Position numbers and translations under genes: made by a program
The notes under the pieces: generated by a model
Database searches by the model: none
What the model saw: only the letters and a program-made list of their open reading frames with translations
Told to the model about the DNA's origin: nothing
In this document: piece after piece, positions 17,201 to 29,200 of the stretch
Layout of the letters: each line of letters starts with the position of its first letter
How positions within the stretch are numbered: the stretch's first letter is position 1
DNA from: a virus
Reading direction: 5' to 3' (one strand)
IMG/VR virus record: IMGVR_UViG_3300025769_000321
Span: 1 to 37,855 of that record
DNA: 37,855 nucleotides

Positions 17201-20200
17201 TGACGAAGAAGTTGCAGATCAGCAACAAGATGAAATTGAAAGTCAGGAAGCAGTTCTCGACCCGTCTGACGGAAAAAGTTTCTTTACACCCGAGGCTTTA
17301 GAAAGCGCAAAAAAAGAGACGGGATATAAGTCTAGGACGACAATTATCGACATGGACCCAGCGGACTTCCTCAAGCTAGCAGATGAAGGAATAAGCGAAT
17401 CCAAAACTGATCTTGTTGAAAGCGTTTTGAGTTCTGGCAAGCAACTAAGCAGTGTTCCAAGTCTGAGTTTCAAAATAGACAAAGAAGGAAACGCTGTCGT
17501 GACCGCACACGAAGGGCGGCACAGGGCTAGAGCATTGATTGCTCGTGGTGTTAAGTCTATGCCGGTTCGGTTTACATCATCAACTATACGATGGGATAGG
17601 CAATCGGACTTAAAAGACTTTGACAGAGTTGCTGATTGGCCCAAAGCACTGAAAGGACAAGGCGCGAACAGCAAAAACGTACTTCCATTTCCGGTAAAAG
17701 ACCCAATAGCAAGGGATGTTCCGGAGCAATCAACTGTTAGGGGTCGCGATGTACTGACAGACTCTGTTGCTGCTTCTGCTCTAGGCGTGTCGCGTTCTGA
17801 TCTAAATAAACTATTCGCCAAAAATCCGGAATCTGAGTTTTCTGTAACAGACTACACGGACGTTACAGGTCGATCAGTTGTTGGAAGGTCGGCAGATGGG
17901 ACTTATTACAGCAGAAAGCTGACCACAAAAGAAAGCTCTCTGCCTAATGCTTCAAAGATTGGCGACTTTGGTTTTGCGGAATCATTTCCGGACTCGATAA
18001 AGAATCTTGCAGGAAAATCAAGGCTAGTTCATCGAGATAAAAACTCGATTTCATACGAAGTTCCAAGCCTCAACAATAAGGACGATGACGCTTACCGCGA
18101 GAGCTACCTTCGTGTAGTTGAGTTTTTAGCGAAAACAGGCACTGACATGCTTGTTCGCTCTGGAACTCTGCTGGCAGAAACTCGTGGTGCAATTGAAAAA
18201 TTGAACGCTGCTGTAAAGAGCGGTTCAGAAGCAATGTTTGGACTCGATTATTCATTGCTGGACCGTGTTGCCAATTACGTTATGTCCAACGCTAGAGAAG
18301 TTATTTCGTCTAAGCCACGCAGCGAAAAACCAGAGGCGGGAACATCGCCGGTTTACGTTGGCGACCAACAGTTGTTGTTGCGTGATGCTGAGTATGTAGA
18401 CGAGCAAACATCATTAGAGCAAAGAAATGAACTTGCAAGAGATATAGATAAAGCACTGAGCGGAGTTCTCGCTTCATCTCTTCAAATGATGTCAGAAACC
18501 GCTTTGGAAAAGTCTACGAAAGACCGATCAAATGAAGCCGAGCAACTGTCAAGGAACTTCACAAAGCAGCTAGCAGGTATTCTGCAACAAGATCCTCCGT
18601 CGCCAGTCGTAGAAGCATACACGGGGGAAGAAAATATAGAGACTGGAAATGTCGCTGAAACTGTTCAGTTCAATCAAGATGTTTTAGATGACTACATAGA
18701 GGGCGTTTTCGGAAAAGATGCAATCGCAGAAACCAAGAAAGCGATGAACCTTAATGAAGATGAAAGCGACTTACTCGATGAGATTTTAGATGAAAACTAC
18801 ATCTTAGAAGCAAGAGATTTCATTGGAGAAAAATTCTTGTTGCCAGCCGAGCAACAAATAGTAAGAGACTTTGAGGCTGGAGGAATTGAAGCAGTAGGTC
18901 CGAGCGAATCAACCGAGTCGTCTAGGGCAATAGAAGATGACTACTACGAAGACACGCTAATCGACTACCCAGAAATGAAGTCGTTTGTCGATGACTGGAT
19001 TGCTAAAGGATTGCCGAAGCGTGTTGTCCTAGATGCAGTTCAAGACAATTACAAAGGCGACATCGACCCAGACTATGAAGGCGATCCATCTGCTAGCGAA
19101 ATGATTAAGATGAGTCCATCGGCAAAGGCGATCGACTCCGACTTGGAGGAAATGCTGCGAAACACAAAGCAGCCGCACATCAAGTCCGCAGCAAGAGACA
19201 TGCAGAAAATCCTGCAAAGCAGAGTGAAGACTGGAAAGGGCGGGTCGAGAAAGGTCAAAATAAACAGCAAGAGAGGCAAAAACGCAGTTGCGCAATTTAC
19301 GATAGAGCAGCAAAGAGCAATGCTCGTAACTTCGCTCATGGAGATTCCAGCATTTGATGAAGTTGCATCGGCAGATGTTCTTAATAGAGTCGCAACTGCT
19401 GCAACGCAAAGCGATTTGGACAGTATCTATACATCTATTGATAAATCTAACGATGTATTGATGTATGTATCTCGCAATCGTTTTGTTACGCCATCGCAAC
19501 TGAGGGAAGAGTTTGCACATGACAGAGATGGCGGTAGATCGCCCGCTGACATTTTGATTGCATACGGATACCTGAGATACGGAAAAGGGCCAGAAGGGTC
19601 AGATGTTTACTACGATCCCGCTATGGTTCTAGTGGACAACCTTGAAGCTGCTGACAAGCCGAAACTTGCTTCACAAATTGTTAGCAAATATAGACTCGCA
19701 CTAAGGGATCGGTATGACGATCTTCTGGGCGATGGACTTACACGCGACTCTTACATCGATTCGCTCATTGATCCTGTGTACTGGTCTACCGATCCTGTGT
19801 CGGTAATGAGCGTGCAAGAAATGTCGGAATACGACAGAGACAACGCACACAAGCCTTTGCCGGAACAGTGGAACGATGGTTCCGATGCTGAAATGCAAGA
19901 CTTTCTTCAGAGGTCAGCGGAGGAATTGATTAAAGAGAAGGCTGAAGCAGCAAGGAAGAGCAAGGCTGCCGAAGAGGATTTGGCTGAGTTAAATTCCGTC
20001 ACGAACTCTATGCTCGATTTGTTTGAAAGAACAAGGCCAGACGCAAGCATGGCTCAGCTCAAAGAAAGCAAGACATTGCTTGATGCGTTCCGAAAGGGCA
20101 TCCAAAGCGTTGTTGAAAAAGACAGGTCAGCAGACACGCAAACTGCTCCTTCTCAGTACACCTATGAGTCTGTTGAAGAGTGGGCAGTTGATTATATGGA

Positions 20201-23200
20201 GTGGCTAAAGTCAGACGAAGGCTTTAGCAAATTGTACGAGGACACAGTGGAGGGTCTGCGTTCTCTCGGAATGGTAAACAGCGAAGATGCTGCAAAAGCA
20301 GATCAGCAAACTAATGATGCAGCTCTCGACGGAATAACGAAGGGTGCAAAAAAGAAAAAGCCAGCGCCGAAAAAATCGGCTGGCAAAAAGAAAACAACTA
20401 GACAGAAAGCAGACGAGCAAAAAGAAATTGCAAGAGAGAAAGCAAGAAAGCTAAAGGAAGCAATCAGGGCTGGTAGGAACAAACCTACAGTCGGCGTTAA
20501 TCTTGAACTTATGGGCATGGCAATAGATGTTGCAGTTGCAAACATCAAAGCTGGTGCGTTGTCGTTTGCTGCGTTCGTCGAGGAGTTCGCTGACGGAGAC
20601 TACAGCGAAATGGGTGACTTCGGGCCGTATCTTGAAGCGGCTTGGAGAGCAATAGGAATGATGGCGGAAGATCAGAAGAAAGATCTTGGCATTGAAGGAG
20701 CAGACATAAAAGCTCCGGAAAAATGGCAAGACGTTGTAGCGGATCTCGACACTAAAGCAGAAGACAAAAAGCCTGTCGATGAAGAACAAGATAAAACGGC
20801 AGACGAAAACGCCGAATCCATTGAGCGAAGCAGTCACGGTCGCCCGCTTGGATTCAGTTGGTTTGCATCCGGTAACTCGACAAGCGTTACTGACTTGCGA
20901 ACCTTTACGCAAACTGGTCGTGCTGTAGGTGTGTCTCTGTATACATACAACAGAGGAACCAATGCGGCAAAGCTAATGTCAGATGACATTGCTAACTCTT
21001 TACTGTTGCACATGAATGAACACAAGTTGCCAGCTTTCGTAGACAGCGGTGCTTTGTCGCTTGCAAAGAACAGGGAACTTGCAGATCGTAGCGTAACTTA
21101 CAAAAAAGCGATTGAAGAGTTTGAAAATGTTATGCAGCAATACGAACGGCTCGCAGAAAAGGTTGAAGACAAAGGGCTGTTGAATGTTGTTGCTCCAGAC
21201 GTTTTGGTAACTACCGCCGATGGAATTGTCGTAGCTGACGCAGTTATGACGCAAGAAATTCAAAATTACTTTAGAGACAGGATCGAGAAACTTGCTAAGT
21301 CCGGAGTTAGGGTAATTGCGCCAGTACATCGATATGGAGACTTGTCTCTCATTCAGACTTACGCTAACGCTACAGATTCTTTGGACTTTACGCTAACCAA
21401 CATGGTTGTCGGGATACCGTTCTATCACGCGGCATGGACAAACAAGGAAATTGTAGATTTCGTAACATTCCAAAGAGAAAACAATACGTCTTCGCTCAAG
21501 TTGCACATGCTAGGCGGTGGCGGAAAGCGATTGAAAGAAATCGCAGATCTTGTCAGAGAAGTAGACCCAACAGTTGTCGTGCAGGGTGACAGCAGCACAG
21601 AAATAAGAAACAGAGGATACTACGACAGCAAAGGCGAGAGAAAGGTAAAAGGCAAGCTCAATCCTCAGCTCAAAGCTAGAGAAGCATTGGTTGAGTATTA
21701 CCTGCAAGGTTATGGCATTGATAGCTTTAAGCAGCTACAGGAAATGCTTGACGCTCACGACAATCAGGATCGCAGCAAGGCTGGAGCAGTGGCGCTGTCA
21801 AACTTGGCAGCTCGTGACGCTGCTCAAAACATCATTACTACGAAAAAACTTTCGGATAATGAACGAGATTTGCGTCTAATAAAGCTGTTCAGAAGTCAGC
21901 CTAACCATGACTTTGACGACGATGGTACAGCCGATGCGTTCAGAGGCGTAAAGAAAGCAGAAGATGCTGTAAGACACTTATACGAAGAATACACAAACAG
22001 GGAGCTTGCAGATGAACTTAACAGCGACAGAGAAGCAGCAAATAAAGGAAGAGGTGGAAGGACTGACGCTGGAGACGCCAGTGACGCAACGGATCGTGAT
22101 GCAGATGGAACAAGAGAACCAAGCGGCGAAGGAGCGGCTGGAGAAGGCGGGGATTCTGTGGGAGTTCGTGCGAATGATGCAGAAGGATCACGAGGAGGAG
22201 GTGAACAAGCTGGTAAGTCAGGGGATCAGTCGCAGCGAGGCAGCGTTAATGGCAGCAGACCTGTTGGAGATGGAACCAGAGACACCAGAGGAAATCATGG
22301 AGCAACAGACTCAACCAGATCAAACTATGAACTCACTCCAGACAAGTGGGATGCAATCATCGGAGGATCTCAAAAGGAGCGATTTAAGAGAAACCTCGCA
22401 GCAATAGAAAAAGTTCTTGAACTTGAAAGAACTAACGAGCATCCATCACAAGAAGACCTAGATCTGCTTGCTGGGTACACGGGGTGGGGTGCGTTTGGTC
22501 AGGAGTTGTTTCAAGGTAGCTGGCAGAGACCTAAGCCAGCTGAAGGATGGCAAGAATGGGATGCGTGGCTTCGCGATTATCTTGGCAAAGAGACATGGCA
22601 ATCAATGCAAGACTCAATCACTAATGCGCACTTTACCGCTCCACCTGTCGTTGCAAAAGTCTGGGAAGCGGTAGTTAGGCTTGGATTTAAGGGAGGACAC
22701 ATACTTGAGCCTTCTATGGGGTCAGGCAATTTCTTTGGAATCATGCCTAGAAACATAATGAAGAATAGCACGCTTCATGGTGTTGAGCTTGATTCCATGA
22801 CATCGCGTATCGCAAAGATCCTGTATCCAGAGGCCAATATAAGCAACAAAGGCTACGAGGATTTGCAGACTTCTGACAACTTCTACGATCTGGCAATAAG
22901 CAATGTTCCGTTCGGAAAAAATAAGCCTGCTCAGAACAGGTATAAGACGGACCATTCAGTACATAATTTCTTTTTCCGCAGGGCAATGGATCACATTAAG
23001 CCGGGTGGGTTAATGGTTTTCATAACTTCCACCGGAACCGCTGACGGAAAAACGCTGGCAGGTACTCTGCGAAGGCAACTGCAAAACGAAGGAACGGTCG
23101 TAGGAATGTTGCGTCTTCCATCAAACATGATGAAGGAATACGCAGGAACTGCGGCGATGATGGACTTGATTATTGTCCGAAAAAACAGGAGCGATGAGAA

Positions 23201-26200
23201 AAAACCTGACTATGGATTGAAGTGGTGGAGTGAGCGTAGTGAATCGTCAACACTATCAGGCGGAATTGGTGGAACTAAATGGTTGCAAGGAAAAAACAAC
23301 GTAGTAGAGGAACTTGTTCCCAACATACTGCCGAAAGAATTTATAGGGCAGAGCGATAAGAGTTCAGTAGAGATAAACAGGCACTGGGTAGACAACCCGC
23401 AAGACGTTATAGGAACAATATCATTTGGACCTACAACTCGCGGTGCGCCGGGAATGATGGTTGACGCAAGCAATCTGACAGATGAACAAAAACTGAAGCA
23501 GATAAGCGAATGGGTAGAGCGTCTTCCGGAAAACATATTTAACACGGATGTCGCTGAATGGTCGGCTGATTCTACGAAGGTAGAAGGCGAAATGCGTCAG
23601 AACACAATCCTAGTTAATAGTGAAAAGAAAGCGTACTGGCGACATTATCTCGGCACGAAAAAGAATCCTAAGCTAAACAAGGATGGTAGTCGTGCATACG
23701 AAGACGTACAGCTAGAAGGTCCGGAGATAGGCATTTACAGCGGAGAGCAGATAGTTCCATTGCAGCAAATTGCTGGATGGGCAAAGGCAAGCATCAAAAA
23801 CAAATCAAAGCTGCAAGAGCGATTGAACGAAGTGAGGCATCTTGCAGAAATTCGCAAGCATTACGAAGACGTTCTTACGTTGCAAAGTGGTGATGCAGAA
23901 ACTGCCGAAATAAAGGCAGCTAGGCGCAAGCTGAACGAGTCATACGACAGTTTTGTTGAAACTTATGGTCAAGTAGCAGAAAGCAATGCAATTAAGGTTT
24001 TCAAAAAAGCTGGCGATCCATTAGCTCTTGCTCTTGAGGTGCTTTCTTACAAACACGCTGAAACAGGCGAGTGGATCAAAAGAGGTGTATTCCGCGATAC
24101 AACGATGGTTGGAACTATCAAGGAACTAAAGAACGCTAGCCTCGGAGACGCTTTCGCTAACGAAAGAAACAGAAGTAGGATTTTGGACTACGCGAGAATT
24201 GCTAGGTCCGCAAACATGGAAGAAAAAGAAGCTATCAAAGAGCTTGTAGAAAAAGGATTTATCTACAAAAACGAAGTAAACCAATACGAGCCAGCGGACA
24301 CTTTCTTGTCAGGCAATGTTCGCAAGAAATACAGGGCATTGCAGGCCGCTACTGACGCTGGAGTTAAAGGTCTTGAAAAAAGCATTGCAGCAATCGAGAA
24401 AATAATACCTGCGACTATTCCATACGATCAAATAGATTTGAAGATGGGTCCGCATTTTGTTCCGACAAAATACTACAAGCAGTTTGTTTCCGAGAAGCTA
24501 GGAATCGACCCGAAGTTGGTTGGGATAAAGCTGAAGCATGGTAAGTGGGTCGTCGAGCTAGACCCTGAAGTTAATGTGCTTGACACTGCTTTGCAGTGGG
24601 GAGTCGATTACATAACAAATGGAACACCTGCCGTTCCATTTTCGGCGTTTTTGCGAGCAGCGATGAACAACGCCACTCTGAAAGTATATGATCCACCAGT
24701 CAAAACTGCGGGCGGCATTGTTCTCTCTCCGAGACAGTTCAACGCCGAGGAATCGGCTAGAGCAAACGAAAAGCTAATGCTATTTAGGCAAACATGGGAA
24801 GAGTGGGTTTGGACTGACACTGGAAGAGCAAACCATTTGTCAAATATTTACAACGAAGAATACAACTCTTTCGTTACTCCAACATTTGAAAATGTTCCGC
24901 TTTCTTTTGTCGGAATTATCACTGAGAAAGATGGAAAGCCATTTGCTCTGCGTAAGCATCAGAAGCAGGCTGTTTGGCGTGCGCTGTTAATGGGAAAGGG
25001 CATTTTTGCGCACGAAGTTGGAACTGGAAAGACTTTGACTATGGCAGCGCTTGCTATGGAGTCAAAGAGATTCGGTTACGCAAAGAAGCCGATGTTGTTC
25101 GCCCATAATATCAACGCAGCGCAGGTGGCGGATGAAATACGCGAAGCGTACCCAACGGCAAAAGTTCTGTACGTTGACAATCTTAATCCATCAATTCGCG
25201 ATCGCACGCTTGCTATGATTGCAGCAGACGATTGGGATGTAATTGTAGTTCCGCACAGCTTGACTGACAGGTTTCTACTGAAAGCCGAAACTATTAGAGG
25301 CATTTGGGAAGAAGATTTAAGGCAGCTTGAAGATGCGGCTCGTGAAGCGTTCAAAGAAGACAAAAGTTCGCGAAAAGGCACGATGCCAGATAACCTTGAT
25401 AACCTTACCACAGACCAGATCAAGGAGCAGATTAAAAGCAGGACAGCGAAAGAGCTAGTCTTAGAGCGTAAGAGCCTGATTGACGAAATTAAGAAGGCAG
25501 CCGACCTTGCAAAGAAGAACACAGTTTTCTTTGAAGACATGGGCGTTGACATGGTTATGGTTGACGAAGCTCATTACTACAAGAAGCTGCCAATTGCAAC
25601 TCCGCAGCAACTGAAGGGACTGAATACAAAAGGATCGCAGCGCGGGAAAATGCTCGACCTTATTACAACGCACGTTAGGCAGACGAACGGCGGCAGAGGG
25701 ATATACACATTCACTGGTACGCCAATTACTAATACGCTGAACGAAATCTTCAACCAGATGAAGTACATCATGGAAGAAGAAATGCACGCTTCAAAGGTCG
25801 GTTTTTGGAACTCATGGTTCAATATGTTTGCGGAGTCAGTCATAGAGCCTGAGATTACTACTGGCGGAACTTGGGAGGCTGTTGAACGCCTTAGAGCGTT
25901 TAACAATCTTCCAGAGCTTAGGAAGATGATCGGCCAATACCTTGACGTTGTTAAGGCTTCGGAAGTTGAGGAGTTCGTTGAGCGTCCAGACAAGGAAGGC
26001 TTCGTCCCAGAGGGAGAACAGCCTATCGGCGTTCCGCACAAACAGACAATCAATGTTTCGGTGCAACCATCCGTGTTTCAGCAGATGTATAGCAAAGCAT
26101 TGCGAGCTAGGTACGAAAAATCTAAGTCTGCAAAAGGAGAAGAGTACGGAGAGCTACGGTCAATGCTCGGAGACCCATACAGTCAGCTTGTTCTTCAGAC

Positions 26201-29200
26201 CGAAGGAAACATGATGACTTTAGATCCAAGGCTAACTGATATTCAGTTTAACCCTGAATGGAAGATGCCGGAAATTGATCCAAACGATCCTAGCTTGAAG
26301 ATCAACAGGATGATTGAAAATGCTATGCCGATCTATAACAAGCATCCTAAAGCGACACAGATGATCTTCATGCAAGCTGGGTTTTCAGATGACGCAGAAA
26401 GATCAACTGGTGAGTACGACGAAGAAGGAAACAAGATCACGGCCAAAGTAAAAAGATTCAATCTGGCTAAAGAGATAAAGCGTCGGCTAATAGAAGAAGG
26501 AGTAAAAGAAGAAGAGATCGCAGTATTTTCTGACGAAAGCAAATCGGAAAAGAAGAAGATAATTGCGAAGAAAATGAACGCTGGAAAAATCAGGTTTGCG
26601 TTAGGAAGCACTGATTCTATGGGAGTCGGTGTAAATGCGCAGCAATGGCTGGCGGCATTGCATCATCTTGACTGCCCGTGGATGCCGGGTGACATCGATC
26701 AGCGTGAAGGTCGTGCGGGTCGTCAGGGCAACCGATGGAATACCTTTATGAACTTCCGTTATGTAATGGAAGGCGATCAAGATGCTAGGCGTTGGCAAAT
26801 TGCGTTAATTAAAGACGCAATGATAGACATGTTCATGGACTTCTCATTCAACATGAGATCGTTTGACATGAGCGACATCGACCTCGACGAAAATGGAGGG
26901 AGCGATTTTGATTCATCTTTGTCTACAGCAACAGGCGACCCAAGGATATTGCTGAGAAACAAGCTAGCTAATGAGCTTGATCGCTTGCTCAGTAAAAAAG
27001 AGCTATTCCAGAGAAACGTGGACGACCAGCAAAGGTCTGCGCGAAAAAAGAAAGACGAAGTTGCTGGGATGAAGGCGCAAGCGGAACTGCTTTCACAGAT
27101 GGAAGAAGTGGCTAATAAAAATAAGCCTGAGTCGCTTGAGGCTCAAGAATTTACTTGGTCAATCGGCCCTAAGAAGGGGAAATCTGTCAGCGGATCATAC
27201 ACGAAAGTTTCTGAGGGAACTGATTCAGAAGTCAAGAACTGGAAAATAGACGACATATTCAAAACATTTAGCAATAGGTCTTCTGAGGTTGTACGAACAA
27301 TTCAATATGAGTTAAGTAAGCGAGAGGGACTACAGCCGAATGTTACGAGAGCCATAAAAATAGGCGAGATGAAAGGTCTAGGCATCTATAAGTTGTATAC
27401 GACAAGGCCCGATGAAGCGTCTAAAGATTTAGTAAATGTCAACATTGATTGGGAGACGTATATCGGTCCAGCTAATGCGGAATCAAGTCTTCTGTCAGAA
27501 GATGTTCAGGGAAGTTTTGCTGAAAAGCATTTCGTTACTTTCAATGACACTATGAACTCGTTTAATGCAAAGGTGATGAACTTTGGGAAGTATGTCACAG
27601 AAGTACAAAACGAAATAGGAAGAACAAACAAGTTAATTAAAAATGCTGCTCTTGCAGGGAAAGCTGGATTTCCAAGACAAGCAAAAATGGACAAGGTGAC
27701 AGAGCAGCTTGAATCTTTATCAGAAGAATTGCAGAAATACCCAAAACCGAGTCCAGCTTGGTTTAGATTGAACGCACCATCAGGATCGGTGGTGTACTTA
27801 GATGGCAAGAGGTATCAAGTAAAAGCACACAGAGGAGTCGCTGACATACTTGTTACAGACGACGAAGGCAATGCAAGCGTAATTCCTGCAAAAGATGTTC
27901 TCGACAGTCCAGATGGTATGCCATTGTATCCAGAGTTGCAGGAGGGCTACAGCGGTGACATAGATGTTTCAGCAGATGAGGAATCCGATGTATTGCAAAT
28001 GGATTACGCGAAAGGATCTTTAGTTACTTTGGACATCGGTTCGTTTAGCACAATGTTTGATGACGAAACCTTAGAAAAGCTAGGTTTTGATGTAAAAAAA
28101 CCATCTTCATACAGACTGACTGGTGTAATCGATGAGCAAGCATTAAAAGGCGACAAAACGATAAAGGTTCTTGTAACGGAAGGGAAGTATCAAGGACTAT
28201 CACCAGATGAACTTATGAAAAAGTATGGGATTCTCCCCGCAGACACTGGCTTTGTTGTTGAAGTCCCACCAGCGATGAACGTCAATTATGCGTTGGATTT
28301 AATATTGAATGAGGACAACCCAGTTCTCGATGCAATGTTTACCGCATACAAACAAACGCGGATGACCGGAGAAGAAATACCCGGAACAAGAAAGGTCAAA
28401 GGCAAGAAAGTTCAGCAGGATGAGGGATCTGAAGCATCTCAAGATCCAAAAGTTGGAGCTGACTTAAACTTTGACGACAGGCTAGATGGATTTATTCAAT
28501 CAATGAGCCGAACGGATGCAATGGAATACGAGTCTCTGTTCACATTTGATGAAAAGCTGTCGTGGCTTGACAGGGCTTTAGGAAACGAACTTATTGAGTA
28601 CGACAAGAAGTATACAGAGGGCGAAATTGACAGGTACGAGAGAGTAGCTCGCGACCAGACCGAAATAGACAGAATCATTGATGAGGTGGAAGACAAAGTT
28701 GCGAATCTCTTGCAGGATGGAATGGAGTCTGATTTCGCTCCTCGTCAGTTCGCGCGTAAGAAACGCAAGAAGAAAGATAAAAAAGGTGCGCGTGGAATAG
28801 CTAATGTTGGTAGAGGTGGAAGCAAACGCAGAGGAGTTGATGTTCCGAGGAAGAAAAAGCTAGGCGATTCTAGCGACAAGCCTCAGCTTTCAGCTTTTCA
28901 AATTATTCGGCGCATCAGCTCTAGGTGGAATCTGCCTATCAGAACCGGACTTGCGCAAGGAAAGACAGCAGGTTTCTACACTCATGTCGCACATCTGACA
29001 AAAGACCCTAAAACTGGAGTGATGTCTCATCCGAACAGTCCTCGTTCAGTAAGGCTTGCACGAAAACATGCGAACAACCTTGCCGTTGTCGCGCATGAGA
29101 TTGCGCACGACTTAGACAACGAAACTAAGACATCGGAAAAGATGCCAGAAAAAATAGCTACATGGATAGCGGATTATGACTATGCAAAGGTCAGAGCAGA

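Noticed and set aside
17243-17821. 192-codon antisense open frame under the giant gene
   Set aside because: Ser/Leu-rich composition typical of the antisense of a biased coding frame, no ribosome binding site, no protein-like domain pattern, and it lies wholly under an intact gene.
20023-20208. 61-codon + strand open frame within the giant gene
   Set aside because: Shadow of a structured region in the main frame; no ribosome binding site and no recognisable protein pattern.
25076-26066. Overlapping antisense frames of 76-158 codons under the helicase domain
   Set aside because: They run against a highly conserved helicase frame, are Ser/Leu/Phe-rich, and have no promoter or ribosome binding site.
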